Shown piece after piece: positions 18,075-27,216 of a DNA stretch of 64,000 nt. The stretch lies in assembly GCF_000833605.1 (NCBI RefSeq), contig NZ_JXTG01000008.1, positions 34,851 to 98,850 of the forward strand, given 5' to 3'. The notes under the pieces are model-generated. The model was not told the DNA's origin. It made no database searches and was given only the letters and a program-made list of their open reading frames with translations. Both the position numbers and the translations under genes were made by a program. The stretch is from Anoxybacillus ayderensis. Lineage in GTDB: Bacteria; Bacillota; Bacilli; Bacillales; Anoxybacillaceae. Position 1 is the stretch's first letter. Every line of letters starts with the position of its first letter.

Positions 18075-19052
18075 GTCTGCAGGAAAGACAATGCCTGTTT
18101 GTTTTCGTGCTTCTTCCATAATTTTCATCGTTACGAGGGAACGAGCGTGTGAGTTGATCGTTGATTCCTTTTCTCCTCGTTCGATGAGCGTCATAAATTC
18201 AAGTGCCTCGTAGTACATTGGCTCATGCGGTTGCGGAACGCTTATATCTTCTGTACGCCCGTCGCGGTAATGAATATGGACGCGCGTGGGAGTATGAATC
18301 GTGTCGATCACGATTGTTCCTTCTTCCCCTTGAATTTCGGCAGGAGTATAAGAGTTTGCGATTTTTGAATACATAACAACCGCATCCATCTCACCGTAAT
18401 CGAGTATAATGCTTCCTTCGCCATCTACTCCAGACGATAAGCGAACGCTATGCGCCTGAATCGACTTCGGTTCGCCAAATAAAACAACGAGCGGATATAA
18501 ACAATATACGCCAAGATCCATTAATGCGCCGCTTGAAAAGGCAGGATGAAAGGCGTTGGTAATCGTTCCTTGCTTAAACGCATCGTAGCGCGAAGAATAT
18601 TGGCAATAACTTGCGACGTAACGACGAATGCGCCCGATTTTCGGCAAGTGATGTTGAATGGCTTGAAAGTTTGGCAAGCACGTTGTTTTCATCGCTTCCA
18701 TGAGCACGACATCGTTTTTTCTTACTGTTTCAATCATCGCTTTTACTTCTTTTACGTTAGAAGCGAGTGGCTTTTCACATATGACATGTTTGCCGTGATT
18801 CATAAGCACGATCGCTTGTTCGGCATGAAACGCGTTTGGGCTTGCGATATATACGGCATCAATATCATCGCTTGCGGCAAGCTCGTGTAAATTAGTAAAC
18901 GTTTGCGTGGCCCCTGTTTTTTCGGCGAAAGCATCTGCCGTTTCTTTTTGGCGAGAATATACAGCTTGTAAATGAAATGACGGGACTTGTTTGGCGGCGC
19001 GAATAAACGCCTCTGTAATCCAGTTTGTTCCGATTGTCGCAAAGCGAATCAT
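18060..19052 (-). CDS. Gfo/Idh/MocA-family oxidoreductase
   Basis: 330 residues. ATG 19052 overlaps the cvfB stop (ATGA), with GGGAGAG upstream. N-terminal Rossmann domain (MIRFATIGTNWITEAFIRAA), the EKP motif in KHVICEKPLASN that places the NAD(P) and the catalytic lysine, and a C-terminal alpha/beta substrate domain. The family oxidises or reduces sugars and inositols; the substrate cannot be read here. The N-terminal stretch resembles B. subtilis YulF as I remember it. No sugar transport or catabolic genes are adjacent. Confidence 0.85.
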   Translation of the reverse strand: MIRFATIGTNWITEAFIRAAKQVPSFHLQAVYSRQKETADAFAEKTGATQTFTNLHELAASDDIDAVYIASPNAFHAEQAIVLMNHGKHVICEKPLASNVKEVKAMIETVRKNDVVLMEAMKTTCLPNFQAIQHHLPKIGRIRRYVASYCQYSSRYDAFKQGTITNAFHPAFSSGALMDLGVYCLYPLVVLFGEPKSIQAHSVRLSSGVDGEGSIILDYGEMDAVVMYSKIANSYTPAEIQGEEGTIVIDTIHTPTRVHIHYRDGRTEDISVPQPHEPMYYEALEFMTLIERGEKESTINSHARSLVTMKIMEEARKQTGIVFPADERFA

Positions 19053-19906
19053 TCGTTTTCTCTCCCTTTGATGTATGTCCAACCGTCTTGTTGGTACACT
19101 TTGTTTTCTTTCATTAATCGTCCGAGCGCCCGTTTAAAGGCAGCTTTACTCATATGAAAGCGCGCTTGAATATCTTCGGGATCGCTTTTGTCACCATATG
19201 GCATCGCCCCACCGCGACTTTCGAGATATTGGTAAATCGTTTCGGCATCCGTTTGTAAACTTTCTTGTTTGCGAGGAAGGAGTGATACGTTCATCGTTCC
19301 GTCTTCTTTCACCGCGATGACGCGTCCTTCCACAAGTTCGCCAAGACGTGGCTCTCGTCTTCTTTGTGATTCGTGAATAAATCCGAGATAGCCAACGTCT
19401 GTGATGAGGAAAGAGCCAGCTTTGATGAGGCGATAAATGCGCCCGCGCACGTTTGTATTAAACGCAGAAGGTGGCGCAGGAACGCTTATTTGTTTCATCG
19501 TTTCTTCATCTGCCAGTTTAGCGAGCAGTCGCCCTCGTTTGTCCACTTGGAGTGAACAGTACAATTCATCTCCTTTTTCAGGCCAAAGCGTCGCAAGCGA
19601 CGGTAAGTCGTCAATCGATAATAACATATCTTTTTCGATGCCGATATGAACGAAAACGCCTAATTGCGGCACAACATCGACCACTTCTACCCAACCGTAT
19701 GACGATGTTGTAATGAGCGGTTTTTTCATCGTCGCGCGCATGCGTCCGTCGTGATCATGATATAAAAATACATGCACATCTTCCCCAATGTGTAATTCGC
19801 CTTCACATTGACTTTCATGAAGCAACGCCGTTTCTTTTCCGTCTGTGACGATATAACCGAACGGTTTTTGTTCTTTTACTTTCCATGTAACCATTTGTCC
19901 AATCAT
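19049..19906 (-). CDS. cvfB: S1-domain RNA-binding protein CvfB (YitL-like)
   Basis: 285 residues. Two to three S1-like OB folds fill the first about 220 residues (MIGQMVTWKVKEQKPFGYIV, GVFVHIGIEKDMLLSIDDLP, LGELVEGRVIAVKEDGTMNV), followed by a winged helix (DPEDIQARFHMSKAAFKRALGRL). This is the CvfB architecture, known in staphylococci as a regulator of virulence gene expression and RNA metabolism. First gene of a two-gene unit with the oxidoreductase; the 4-nt overlap is probably translational coupling without functional relation. Confidence 0.9.
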   Translation of the reverse strand: MIGQMVTWKVKEQKPFGYIVTDGKETALLHESQCEGELHIGEDVHVFLYHDHDGRMRATMKKPLITTSSYGWVEVVDVVPQLGVFVHIGIEKDMLLSIDDLPSLATLWPEKGDELYCSLQVDKRGRLLAKLADEETMKQISVPAPPSAFNTNVRGRIYRLIKAGSFLITDVGYLGFIHESQRRREPRLGELVEGRVIAVKEDGTMNVSLLPRKQESLQTDAETIYQYLESRGGAMPYGDKSDPEDIQARFHMSKAAFKRALGRLMKENKVYQQDGWTYIKGRENE

Positions 19907-20032
19907 GTATCTCTTCCTTTTTTGTAAGTAGTTTATCCATTATTGTACATGATTAAAATGAAAGAGACAAAGGATGTATCTTGTTCCAGTTTGGCGTGAT
20001 ACAATAAAGAAAAAGAGATTGAGGTGAAGACG

Positions 20033-21178
20033 ATGAATAAAGTAGCACGAAATGCGTTATGTCCGTGCGGAAGCGGGAAAAAGTATAAACATTGTTGCGG
20101 CAATAATGTCATTTCCATTCATAAGCTCGTCGATCAAGAAGTGGAACAGCATATGCACGATTTCATTCGCTATGCCGCTTTCGAACACGAGTCCTTTTTA
20201 TATCAACATACAAAAGCATACATAAATCAAAAAGAACGAGATGAAGACGCGCTCATGATTTTCCGATTTTTTATTAGCGTGTGGGTCATGTTTTTTAAAA
20301 AAGATATGCGCGGCATGACGATTCTCGATTATTACTTAAGCACGATTCGGAAACATCACGTCCGCCCATCCGTGCTGTCTATTTTGACATCTTGGAAAGA
20401 AGCGTTTCCGTCATTTGTACAAATCGATCATATGGACGGTTCGTTTGCGTTCGGAACAGATCTCGTCACAGGCGAAACGAAACAAATTAAATTTTTAGAT
20501 GAACATATTGATTACGATCTCGAAGTGGGACAAGTGATAACAGGCATTTTCGTTCCACATGGGCAATATACCACTTGTTTTTCAACATTTTTCCCGATGC
20601 CGATCGTGTTATCGAACGCTGTAACACATTTTGTACAAGAGCATTGCGAGCAATGTAACAACGACCGTCAACAATGGATCGAGCAATATCCATATATTTT
20701 TCAACAGTCGCTATCGCTTTCATTAATTGATACGGACGAGTTGTCACCGAAACATCAAGAAGTATTAACGATACTTGAACAAAAAGCAAACATTGACGAT
20801 CGAAGCGTTCTTGATACTGCGCGTATTGTATGGCGCCAATATTGTCGCGCGAAAAACCCGAACATTCGCAAGCCGGAAGTGTATGCGGCTGCTTTGCATT
20901 ACCTTCTTATAGAAACCGTTTTGCAAGAAGAATGGATGTCACAAAAACAGCTGGCGGAAATGTACGGCATATCAGCAAGCACGCTTTCGAAACGCATTGA
21001 TGATTTATATATCGCTCTTGAAGATTTAGATTTCATGTTGGAAGAACAGATTGACGAATTAGCCGAAGCGCTTGGAGTAGATGAAGACTGGGACGATTGG
21101 GACGATGACGATTGGGACGATGACGATTGGGACGATGAAGATATATTCGAAGTATGTGAAGATTGCGATGAAGAATAA
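20033..21178 (+). CDS. SEC-C zinc-motif protein with acidic Trp/Asp tail
   Basis: 381 residues. ATG 20033 sits 5 nt behind GAGGTGA. The N-terminus NALCPCGSGKKYKHCCG is a full SEC-C zinc motif like the C-terminus of SecA. The body is helical, with a helix-turn-helix near residue 310 (QKQLAEMYGISASTLSKRID). The C-terminal 30 residues consist of repeated DDWDD units ending in CEDCDEE, an extremely acidic tail that could bind metal or mimic nucleic acid. Function unknown. SEC-C proteins of this length recur in Bacillaceae without an assigned role. Confidence 0.75.
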   Translation: MNKVARNALCPCGSGKKYKHCCGNNVISIHKLVDQEVEQHMHDFIRYAAFEHESFLYQHTKAYINQKERDEDALMIFRFFISVWVMFFKKDMRGMTILDYYLSTIRKHHVRPSVLSILTSWKEAFPSFVQIDHMDGSFAFGTDLVTGETKQIKFLDEHIDYDLEVGQVITGIFVPHGQYTTCFSTFFPMPIVLSNAVTHFVQEHCEQCNNDRQQWIEQYPYIFQQSLSLSLIDTDELSPKHQEVLTILEQKANIDDRSVLDTARIVWRQYCRAKNPNIRKPEVYAAALHYLLIETVLQEEWMSQKQLAEMYGISASTLSKRIDDLYIALEDLDFMLEEQIDELAEALGVDEDWDDWDDDDWDDDDWDDEDIFEVCEDCDEE

Positions 21179-21200
21179 AGGGAGCGCGCGGCTCCCTTTA
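21176..21200. terminator. Bidirectional terminator after the SEC-C gene
   Basis: TAAAGGGAGC (21176-21185) pairs with GCTCCCTTTA (21191-21200). It includes the stop of the SEC-C gene and abuts the stop of the convergent gene at 21201. Confidence 0.85.
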
Positions 21201-21770
21201 TTATATGAGTTCGATTCCTTCTAAAATCATGCTGGCGAAAAAGCCGCTGATATGATGAAGCGCTTCGAGCACAGCTTTCGGATCTGCGTCGAAAAAATCT
21301 TTCATCATCGGTTGATTTTGTTCGTGAATGAAAGCGAAAATGAAATCTGTTTTGATGCGATTACTTAGTAACATAGGGCAATAGCTTAATTCTAGCTTTC
21401 TTTTCATATTTTCTTCGCCTTGTGCGTTGCTAAAATGTTTCCAATACACGTCGCGCAACGTTGGCAATTGTTGTTGAATTTTTTCATGCGCATCCGTTAG
21501 CCAAGCTTGTACGGCTTCAGCAGGTGGAAATTGTTTATTTAATAAAATAAGCTCAAATATTTTTTGTAAGGCAAAACTCGATTCCGTAGCAAAAGCGACA
21601 TTCGTTAAAAGCAAATTCACATATTCTTCCTCATTTTTCGTTTCTAAACGCATGTTCATGAAAATTTCTAATATTTCTGAGTGTACTTTCGTTTTCGTCC
21701 AGTCTTTTGTCAGTTGTTGTACAAGTGCCATGACTGTCCGATTGACCGTATCATTTGTCCATTTTTCCAT
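21201..21770 (-). CDS. Uncharacterised helical protein
   Basis: 189 residues from ATG 21770 (AAAGGA 11 nt upstream; in-frame starts further out also exist). Almost wholly helical and soluble, with no signal peptide or membrane segment and no motif I can assign. Notable stretches are NRTVMALVQQLTKDWTKTKV, a central EEYVNLLLTNVAFATESSF, and SYCPMLLSNRIKTDFIFAF. It is transcribed divergently from the tagA-csaB wall operon and convergent with the SEC-C gene. I do not recognise the family. Confidence 0.65.
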   Translation of the reverse strand: MEKWTNDTVNRTVMALVQQLTKDWTKTKVHSEILEIFMNMRLETKNEEEYVNLLLTNVAFATESSFALQKIFELILLNKQFPPAEAVQAWLTDAHEKIQQQLPTLRDVYWKHFSNAQGEENMKRKLELSYCPMLLSNRIKTDFIFAFIHEQNQPMMKDFFDADPKAVLEALHHISGFFASMILEGIELI

Positions 21771-21909
21771 TGTGTACACAATCCTTTCTTTTATGTGTAT
21801 GTATACCATTAGTTTACCAATGTTATGTCGAAGAAGAAATAGTCAATGTCATAGTCATGTGATATCATTAATAATGTTGTCGAACAATTGAATTGAAGGA
21901 GCGTTTTGT

Positions 21910-22644
21910 ATGTCGTTTCAAACGGTTCATATACTCGGAGTCCCGTTTGTGCGCGCAACGATGGATGACATGGTTGCCATCGTTCATGAGCGCGTCAAAC
22001 AACAAAAGCCGTGTTTTATCGTCACGGCCAATCCTGAAATTGTGATGAAAGCAAAAGAAGAACCAACATATATGGCAACGATTCAACAAGCAGATTATGT
22101 CGTTGCGGATGGGATTGGGGTTGTCAAGGCGGCCGAGCTGCTTGGCACCCCTTTGCCTGAGCGTGTCGCTGGCTACGATTTATTATGCCGATGCTTGCAG
22201 CTTGCGAATGAACACGAATATCGCGTATATATGATTGGCGCAAAAGAAGAAGTTGTACAAGCTGCCGCACAGCATATTCGAAACCACTATCCAAACGTTC
22301 ATGTAGTTGGGGTACGCAACGGCTACTTTGATTGGAATGACAAAACGATTGTCGAAGAAGTGAAACAAGCGCAACCAGATTTCGTTTTTGTTGCATTAGG
22401 AATGGGAAAACAAGAGCAATGGATTGCGGAACATATAGGGATGGTAGGACGAGGTGTATGGATGGGAGTTGGCGGAAGTTTTGACGTGCTTGCTGGGGTG
22501 GTCAAACGCGCTCCCGAACTATGGATTCGCCTTCATTTAGAGTGGCTATATCGTTTATTGAAGCAGCCGACGCGGGCGAAACGAATGTTGGCGTTGCCGC
22601 GGTTTGCGTGGACGATTTTAAAACAAAAGGTTGTCGGAAAATGA
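21910..22644 (+). CDS. tagA: WecG/TagA/CpsF-family glycosyltransferase
   Basis: 244 residues. Family members transfer N-acetylmannosamine (or a related sugar) from UDP to undecaprenyl-linked GlcNAc, the committed step in wall-teichoic-acid linkage units or secondary wall polymer. Conserved blocks are FIVTANPEIVMKAKEE, YVVADGIGVVKAAELLG with the catalytic aspartate, ERVAGYDLL, and the C-terminal membrane-association segment LEWLYRLLKQPTRAKR. A GAAGGAG ribosome binding site precedes ATG 21910. It is first in a four-gene run ending in csaB, so its product probably starts the polymer that anchors SLH proteins. Confidence 0.88.
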   Translation: MSFQTVHILGVPFVRATMDDMVAIVHERVKQQKPCFIVTANPEIVMKAKEEPTYMATIQQADYVVADGIGVVKAAELLGTPLPERVAGYDLLCRCLQLANEHEYRVYMIGAKEEVVQAAAQHIRNHYPNVHVVGVRNGYFDWNDKTIVEEVKQAQPDFVFVALGMGKQEQWIAEHIGMVGRGVWMGVGGSFDVLAGVVKRAPELWIRLHLEWLYRLLKQPTRAKRMLALPRFAWTILKQKVVGK

Positions 22645-24173
22645 GCCAGTCATTTGTCAAAGGGACGATCATTTTAACGATTGGGACGATTATTTCAAAA
22701 GTGCTTGGCAGCATTTTTCGCATCCCCCTGCAAAATATTGCAGGAGATAAAGTGCTTGGCATTTTTAGTCTCGTTTATCCGCTCTATATGGTCGCTTTAA
22801 TTTTATCCGTTGCCGGTATTCCGATTGCCGTATCGAAGTTAATTTCCGAAGCGCGCGCTCGGCAAAAAGAAGAAGAGATGGCGCGACTTGTACAAACCGC
22901 AAGCTTATTGGCATTTAGCTTCGGTGTGCTCAGTTTTTCACTCCTTGCAGGCGGTTCATTTTGGATTGCGAAAGCGCTTGGCGGTCCAGAAGCGCGATTA
23001 GCCATTGTTGTCGTTTCCACGACGCTTCTCATCTCGCCGTATATGGCGGTATATCGCGGGTTTTTCCAAGGTCTTGAAAATATGAAACCGACCGCTGCTT
23101 CACAAGTGCTAGAACAATTCGTGCGCGTCGCTTTCATTTTACTTGTTGCTTTTTATATGGTTCAAGCTGCATATCGCGATGATATCGTTGCAGGGGGAAT
23201 CATGATCGGCTCGCCGCTCGGTGCCTTAGCAAGTCTCATTTACTTACGTATATTATATGCCCGTTCCCCTAACCGTCCGAAACGCGTGAAGCTTTCGCGC
23301 GTGCAATGGGTGGAGACAAGCAAAACGATTTTAAAATTATCTATCCCGATTGCGTTTGGGGCGCTTGCGATGCCATTTTTAAATTTAGTTGATTCGCTTT
23401 CTGTTCCGATCGCCCTTCGTTGGTACGGAACAGCAGAGGGAGAGACGAGCTATTTATTTGGATTGTATAGCCGCGGAACAGCGCTCGTCCAAATTGCGAC
23501 AGTGTTTTCATCTTCGCTCGTGCTTCCGCTTATTCCTTTGTTAAGTAAACAAATGGCAAAAGGGGAAGCGAGTTTAGCGCAGCAAACAGTTCAAAAATCG
23601 TTTGACCTATCACATTTTTTATCGTGGCCTATGGCAGCCGGCTTAGCTGGGTTGACCGTCCCTTTAAATATCGCTTTATTTACAAATAATGAAGGAAGCG
23701 CGACAATGGCGGTCGTATTAGCAAGTTCCGTATTTACGTCGCTTGCTTTGCTTGGAACAGGCATTTTGCAAGGGATTGGTGAGTCAAAACGCGCGGCAGC
23801 CATCATTTTAATCGGCTGTATCGTGAAATGGGGAACAAACGCCTTATTCGTTTCATTATATGGCTTAATTGGTGCCGGTATTTCGACATTGATTACATAT
23901 GGGTTTATTACATGGGCGAATCATATGGCGATTCGTCGGCGCGTTTCGCTCGCTTTTTGGAGCCGAAAAGTCGTCGTGTATGTCGCTGCTTCTGTTATGA
24001 TGGGAGTCGGTTTATTTTTCATTTCTCCAACGTGGGGACGACTCGCCTCCCTCGGTTACGTCACAGCTGCGACGGTCGCAGGCGGTTTATTTTACCTTGG
24101 GGTTGTGCTCGCACTCGGTGGTGTGACGCTTCAACAGTTTCGCCAATGGTTGAATCAAACGAAGAAGGGATGA
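22641..24173 (+). CDS. csaA: MOP-superfamily polysaccharide flippase (CsaA/SpoVB-like)
   Basis: 510 residues with about 14 membrane helices, starting MSQSFVKGTIILTIGTIISK. ATG 22641 overlaps the tagA stop (ATGA). An upstream ATG at 22521 in the same frame lies inside tagA and is not used. The first helix pair plus the SKVLGSIFRIPLQNIAGD region matches the polysaccharide-transporter (PST/SpoVB/MurJ) family, which flips lipid-linked sugar intermediates. In Bacillus anthracis the gene beside csaB, csaA, is such a transporter, which supports the symbol. It probably exports the secondary wall polymer repeat made by the neighbours. Confidence 0.83.
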   Translation: MSQSFVKGTIILTIGTIISKVLGSIFRIPLQNIAGDKVLGIFSLVYPLYMVALILSVAGIPIAVSKLISEARARQKEEEMARLVQTASLLAFSFGVLSFSLLAGGSFWIAKALGGPEARLAIVVVSTTLLISPYMAVYRGFFQGLENMKPTAASQVLEQFVRVAFILLVAFYMVQAAYRDDIVAGGIMIGSPLGALASLIYLRILYARSPNRPKRVKLSRVQWVETSKTILKLSIPIAFGALAMPFLNLVDSLSVPIALRWYGTAEGETSYLFGLYSRGTALVQIATVFSSSLVLPLIPLLSKQMAKGEASLAQQTVQKSFDLSHFLSWPMAAGLAGLTVPLNIALFTNNEGSATMAVVLASSVFTSLALLGTGILQGIGESKRAAAIILIGCIVKWGTNALFVSLYGLIGAGISTLITYGFITWANHMAIRRRVSLAFWSRKVVVYVAASVMMGVGLFFISPTWGRLASLGYVTAATVAGGLFYLGVVLALGGVTLQQFRQWLNQTKKG

Positions 24174-26032
24174 ATGATGTGAAAAAGTGGTTGTTGTTCA
24201 TGATGGCCATTTCGCTTCTCCTTGTTGCTCCAGCGATTGGCAAGCGGCATGAAGCAGAGTGGAACAATCGAACGTATGAAATGATCATGCCATACGATGA
24301 AGTGGAAGTGTGGTTGCAAGAAGACGAAGAACAAGTATGGAAGCAACTAAAAGAAGCGGGGCTAACGACGGTCAGCGTTGAAGCAGAAACGCTTGATTCA
24401 CTTGAAAAGTCCGGACGTGTGTTGCTATTCAGAATGGGGGAATGGAAACAGGCACTTGTGTTAGCAAATGAACATGTTGTGACGCCAGCGCGTGGCATCG
24501 TCGTTTATCCACTTGATGATACGTTTCCGACTGTTACATCTTTACAAGCGACATTTGGCGATGACATCAAAGCGATGCAAGTAAACGGGAAAACGTACTA
24601 TATGATTGAAGGAAATGCGAAAAAAATCGAGCGCGTTCCCCTTGGATATGACGAAACGAAAATTTCTGACCTAATGACACGTGGTTTCATGGTCGTGCTT
24701 CGCATTCCAGATGCGCGCGATATGAATGAAGCGAGTGCACGTGTCCTTCAACAAGTAGAAACGTTAAAAAACGAACATATATCGAAACTGTTACCGACAG
24801 GGGAAGAAGTTGCTGGTTATCCGTCTGATGTTGAAAAATGGGGAAAAAGATGGAATGAAGCAGGATATGTTCTACTATCAACGGAGTTTTACGAAGCGAA
24901 AGGATTGACGACATTAGCGAAAGCGATGAATGTCCACGTCGTTCGTTTGCATAGTTTAAATTTAGAGCAACGTAAACCAGATGAAGCGGTAGATGTGGCG
25001 GTTCGCGCAGTAAAAGAACGAAATATTCGCGCGCTATTTATTCGTCCGTATACGTCATTAGATGAGCAGCAAAATATTGAAAAAACGATCACGGTAATGA
25101 AAAAAATTGTTCAACATATGCCAAATCACTATACGCTAGGCAACAGCGAACCGTTCGCACCGATTGAACGTTCCTATATGGCAACGATCGGATTTATTGT
25201 CGGGGCAGCTGCTTTCGTTTTTCTCGCTGTTCGCTCTCTCGTGTCACCGATCATTGCACCGCTTGCGGCAGGTGGGGCGCTCGTTTTAGGCATTGCAGGT
25301 ACGGTGTTAGCAATTGATTTCGCTTTAAAAGCGCTAGCGTTGCTTGTGGCGATTGTCACGCCGATTTATGCAGCGAAGCCGTCTTCCGTTCGGGAAGGAT
25401 GGCGCGGAACGATTACCGCATACGGCCGCGCGATTGCTATTTCATTTATCGGAATAAGCTGGATTGTGACGATGTTGTACGGAAATGAATATATGGCTTA
25501 TGTCGGTGAAGGATTTCGTGGGGTGAAACTCGTTTACGTCGTGCCGCTCGTGGCAATGATTTTACTCGTATTACCATCGATCATCGGACAACCACTTATA
25601 CCGTTTTTTAAAAAACTATGGAAGCAACCGATTACGATTGGACACGTCGTGCTTAGCATGTTTATCCTCGCTTTGCTTGCGTACTATGTCTTGCGCTCTG
25701 GCAATACGGGAACTGCAAGTGCGTTTGAGCTAGCAGCGAGACAAAAACTTGAAGAATGGTTGTACGTACGTCCCCGCACGAAAGAGTTTTTGCTCGGTTT
25801 TCCAGCGTACTTGCTTGCGTTATTTGTCATAAATAAGCAAAAAAAGCTAGGGGCTATTCTCCTTATCGTTGGAACGATCGGATGGCTATCGATGATCAAT
25901 ACATTTACTCATTTGCATATCCCACTATTTATTTCGTTTATTCGCACGGTATACAGTCTTGGGCTTGGATTCGTCATTGGCATCGTGCTTATTTACGTAT
26001 ATGAGTGGGCATGGAAAAAGGTGATAAGATGA
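24170..26032 (+). CDS. DUF5693-family membrane protein
   Basis: 620 residues. ATG 24170 overlaps the csaA stop with GAAGAAGGG upstream; the frame stays open back to 23828 inside csaA, but no start there is plausible. Architecture: a signal or anchor helix (KKWLLFMMAISLLLVAPAIG), an extracytoplasmic domain of about 350 residues, then roughly eight membrane helices. Proteins of this family regularly lie between flippase and csaB genes in SLH-bearing Bacillaceae. Function unproven; a role in polymer transfer or pyruvylation at the membrane is inferred from context. Confidence 0.75.
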   Translation: MNDVKKWLLFMMAISLLLVAPAIGKRHEAEWNNRTYEMIMPYDEVEVWLQEDEEQVWKQLKEAGLTTVSVEAETLDSLEKSGRVLLFRMGEWKQALVLANEHVVTPARGIVVYPLDDTFPTVTSLQATFGDDIKAMQVNGKTYYMIEGNAKKIERVPLGYDETKISDLMTRGFMVVLRIPDARDMNEASARVLQQVETLKNEHISKLLPTGEEVAGYPSDVEKWGKRWNEAGYVLLSTEFYEAKGLTTLAKAMNVHVVRLHSLNLEQRKPDEAVDVAVRAVKERNIRALFIRPYTSLDEQQNIEKTITVMKKIVQHMPNHYTLGNSEPFAPIERSYMATIGFIVGAAAFVFLAVRSLVSPIIAPLAAGGALVLGIAGTVLAIDFALKALALLVAIVTPIYAAKPSSVREGWRGTITAYGRAIAISFIGISWIVTMLYGNEYMAYVGEGFRGVKLVYVVPLVAMILLVLPSIIGQPLIPFFKKLWKQPITIGHVVLSMFILALLAYYVLRSGNTGTASAFELAARQKLEEWLYVRPRTKEFLLGFPAYLLALFVINKQKKLGAILLIVGTIGWLSMINTFTHLHIPLFISFIRTVYSLGLGFVIGIVLIYVYEWAWKKVIR

Positions 26033-27105
26033 ACATCGTGTTATCTGGATATTACGGTTTTCATAACGTCGGTGATGAAGCGATTTTATATGCGATTATT
26101 CAAGCGCTCCGTGCGCATGATCCAAATGTGCAAGTGACCGTGCTTTCTAACGATCCTGCCTTTACAGAAAAAACGTATGGCGTTCATGCGGTGAACCGTT
26201 GGCGAATCGGTGATATCATTCAAGCCCTTCGTCATAGTGACGGCTTAATTAGCGGCGGGGGAAGTTTGCTTCAAGATCAAACGGGATGGCGCAGCATCCC
26301 GTACTATACAGGAATTATGCAAATTGCGAAATGGTTAGGCAAACCGGTCATGGTTTATGCACAAGGCATGGGCCCTGTCAACAAAAAGCAAAACCAGTGG
26401 CTCATGAAATGGACGCTTAATCAAGTCGATCGTCTAACGGTGCGCGATGAGCCGTCGGCGCAACTATTAAAAACGTTAGGTATTACAAAGCCGATCACCG
26501 TCGTGCCTGATCCGGTGATGGGGCTAAAGCCACCGACAACGCCAACCGTTTGGTGGCAACAACAGTCGTTTACACGTCCTGTCATCGCTGTTTCTGTGCG
26601 CGATTGGGCGCGCGGTCGCGATTTTGAAAGAAAAATGGCGATTGCGCTTGACCGTTCTGTCCAAGCAGGTTTTGACGTCGTATTCATCCCGATGCACGGA
26701 CATCACGATGATGAAACGTCGCGGCGTGTGTTGGGAATGATGAAAGAGCGTGCTATCGTTGCCCCTCATGACGCAAGTATTGAAGAAAAAATGGCGATGA
26801 TTGCAAGTGCGCACTTGCTCGTTGGGATGCGCTTGCACGCATTAATTTTTGCCGCTGTCGGTCAGACGCCGTTTATCGCTTTATCGTACGATCCGAAAAT
26901 TGATGCGTTTGCCAACCAAGCGAATCAACCGGTGTTCGCTCACGTGGAAGATGATCACTGGGACGGCGAAGCACTATTTTCATATATTCAACAATGTATG
27001 AATAAACGAGAAGAGCGAAAAGAAGCAATGATTTATGCCGTTGCACCGCTTCAACAAACTGCGCAACAAACTGCGGCAGAAGCGCTCGCTTTGTTCCGAA
27101 AATAA
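26029..27105 (+). CDS. csaB: Polysaccharide pyruvyl transferase CsaB
   Basis: 358 residues. ATG 26029 overlaps the previous stop (ATGA). CsaB adds a ketal pyruvate from phosphoenolpyruvate to the secondary cell-wall polymer, creating the negatively charged group recognised by SLH domains. Signature stretches are LSGYYGFHNVGDEAILYAII (family start), SGGGSLLQDQTG, VYAQGMGPV and GMRLHALIFAA. The same window encodes four SLH proteins (42.4-49.0 kb and probably the amylopullulanase), so substrate and users co-occur. Last gene of the operon, followed by a strong terminator. Confidence 0.95.
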   Translation: MNIVLSGYYGFHNVGDEAILYAIIQALRAHDPNVQVTVLSNDPAFTEKTYGVHAVNRWRIGDIIQALRHSDGLISGGGSLLQDQTGWRSIPYYTGIMQIAKWLGKPVMVYAQGMGPVNKKQNQWLMKWTLNQVDRLTVRDEPSAQLLKTLGITKPITVVPDPVMGLKPPTTPTVWWQQQSFTRPVIAVSVRDWARGRDFERKMAIALDRSVQAGFDVVFIPMHGHHDDETSRRVLGMMKERAIVAPHDASIEEKMAMIASAHLLVGMRLHALIFAAVGQTPFIALSYDPKIDAFANQANQPVFAHVEDDHWDGEALFSYIQQCMNKREERKEAMIYAVAPLQQTAQQTAAEALALFRK

Positions 27106-27129
27106 AAATAGGTCGAATGACCTATTTTT
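27104..27129 (+). terminator. Terminator of the csaB operon
   Basis: AAAAATAGGTC (27104-27114) pairs with GACCTATTTTT (27119-27129), 4-nt loop, perfect stem. Confidence 0.9.
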
Positions 27130-27169
27130 ATTTTTGTTATATAACTTTTACGAATCGTCTGATAAAATA

Positions 27170-27195
27170 GAAAACAATATAGACATATTGTTTTC
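27170..27195. promoter_or_regulatory. Perfect 11-bp inverted repeat upstream of the chemoreceptor
   Basis: GAAAACAATAT (27170-27180), 4-nt loop, ATATTGTTTTC (27185-27195). It ends 2 nt before the AAGGAG ribosome binding site. It could be an operator or an mRNA 5' hairpin; there is no T-run, so it is not a terminator. Confidence 0.55.
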
Positions 27196-27216
27196 GTAAG
27201 GAGCGTGAATGCGCCG

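Noticed and set aside
18546..18890. Plus-strand ORF opposite the oxidoreductase gene
   Set aside because: Antisense shadow of conserved coding sequence, aromatic-rich composition without a ribosome binding site.
23828..24169. N-terminal extension of the DUF5693 gene
   Set aside because: Lies wholly inside csaA in another frame; ATG 24170 has the ribosome binding site and the ATGA overlap.
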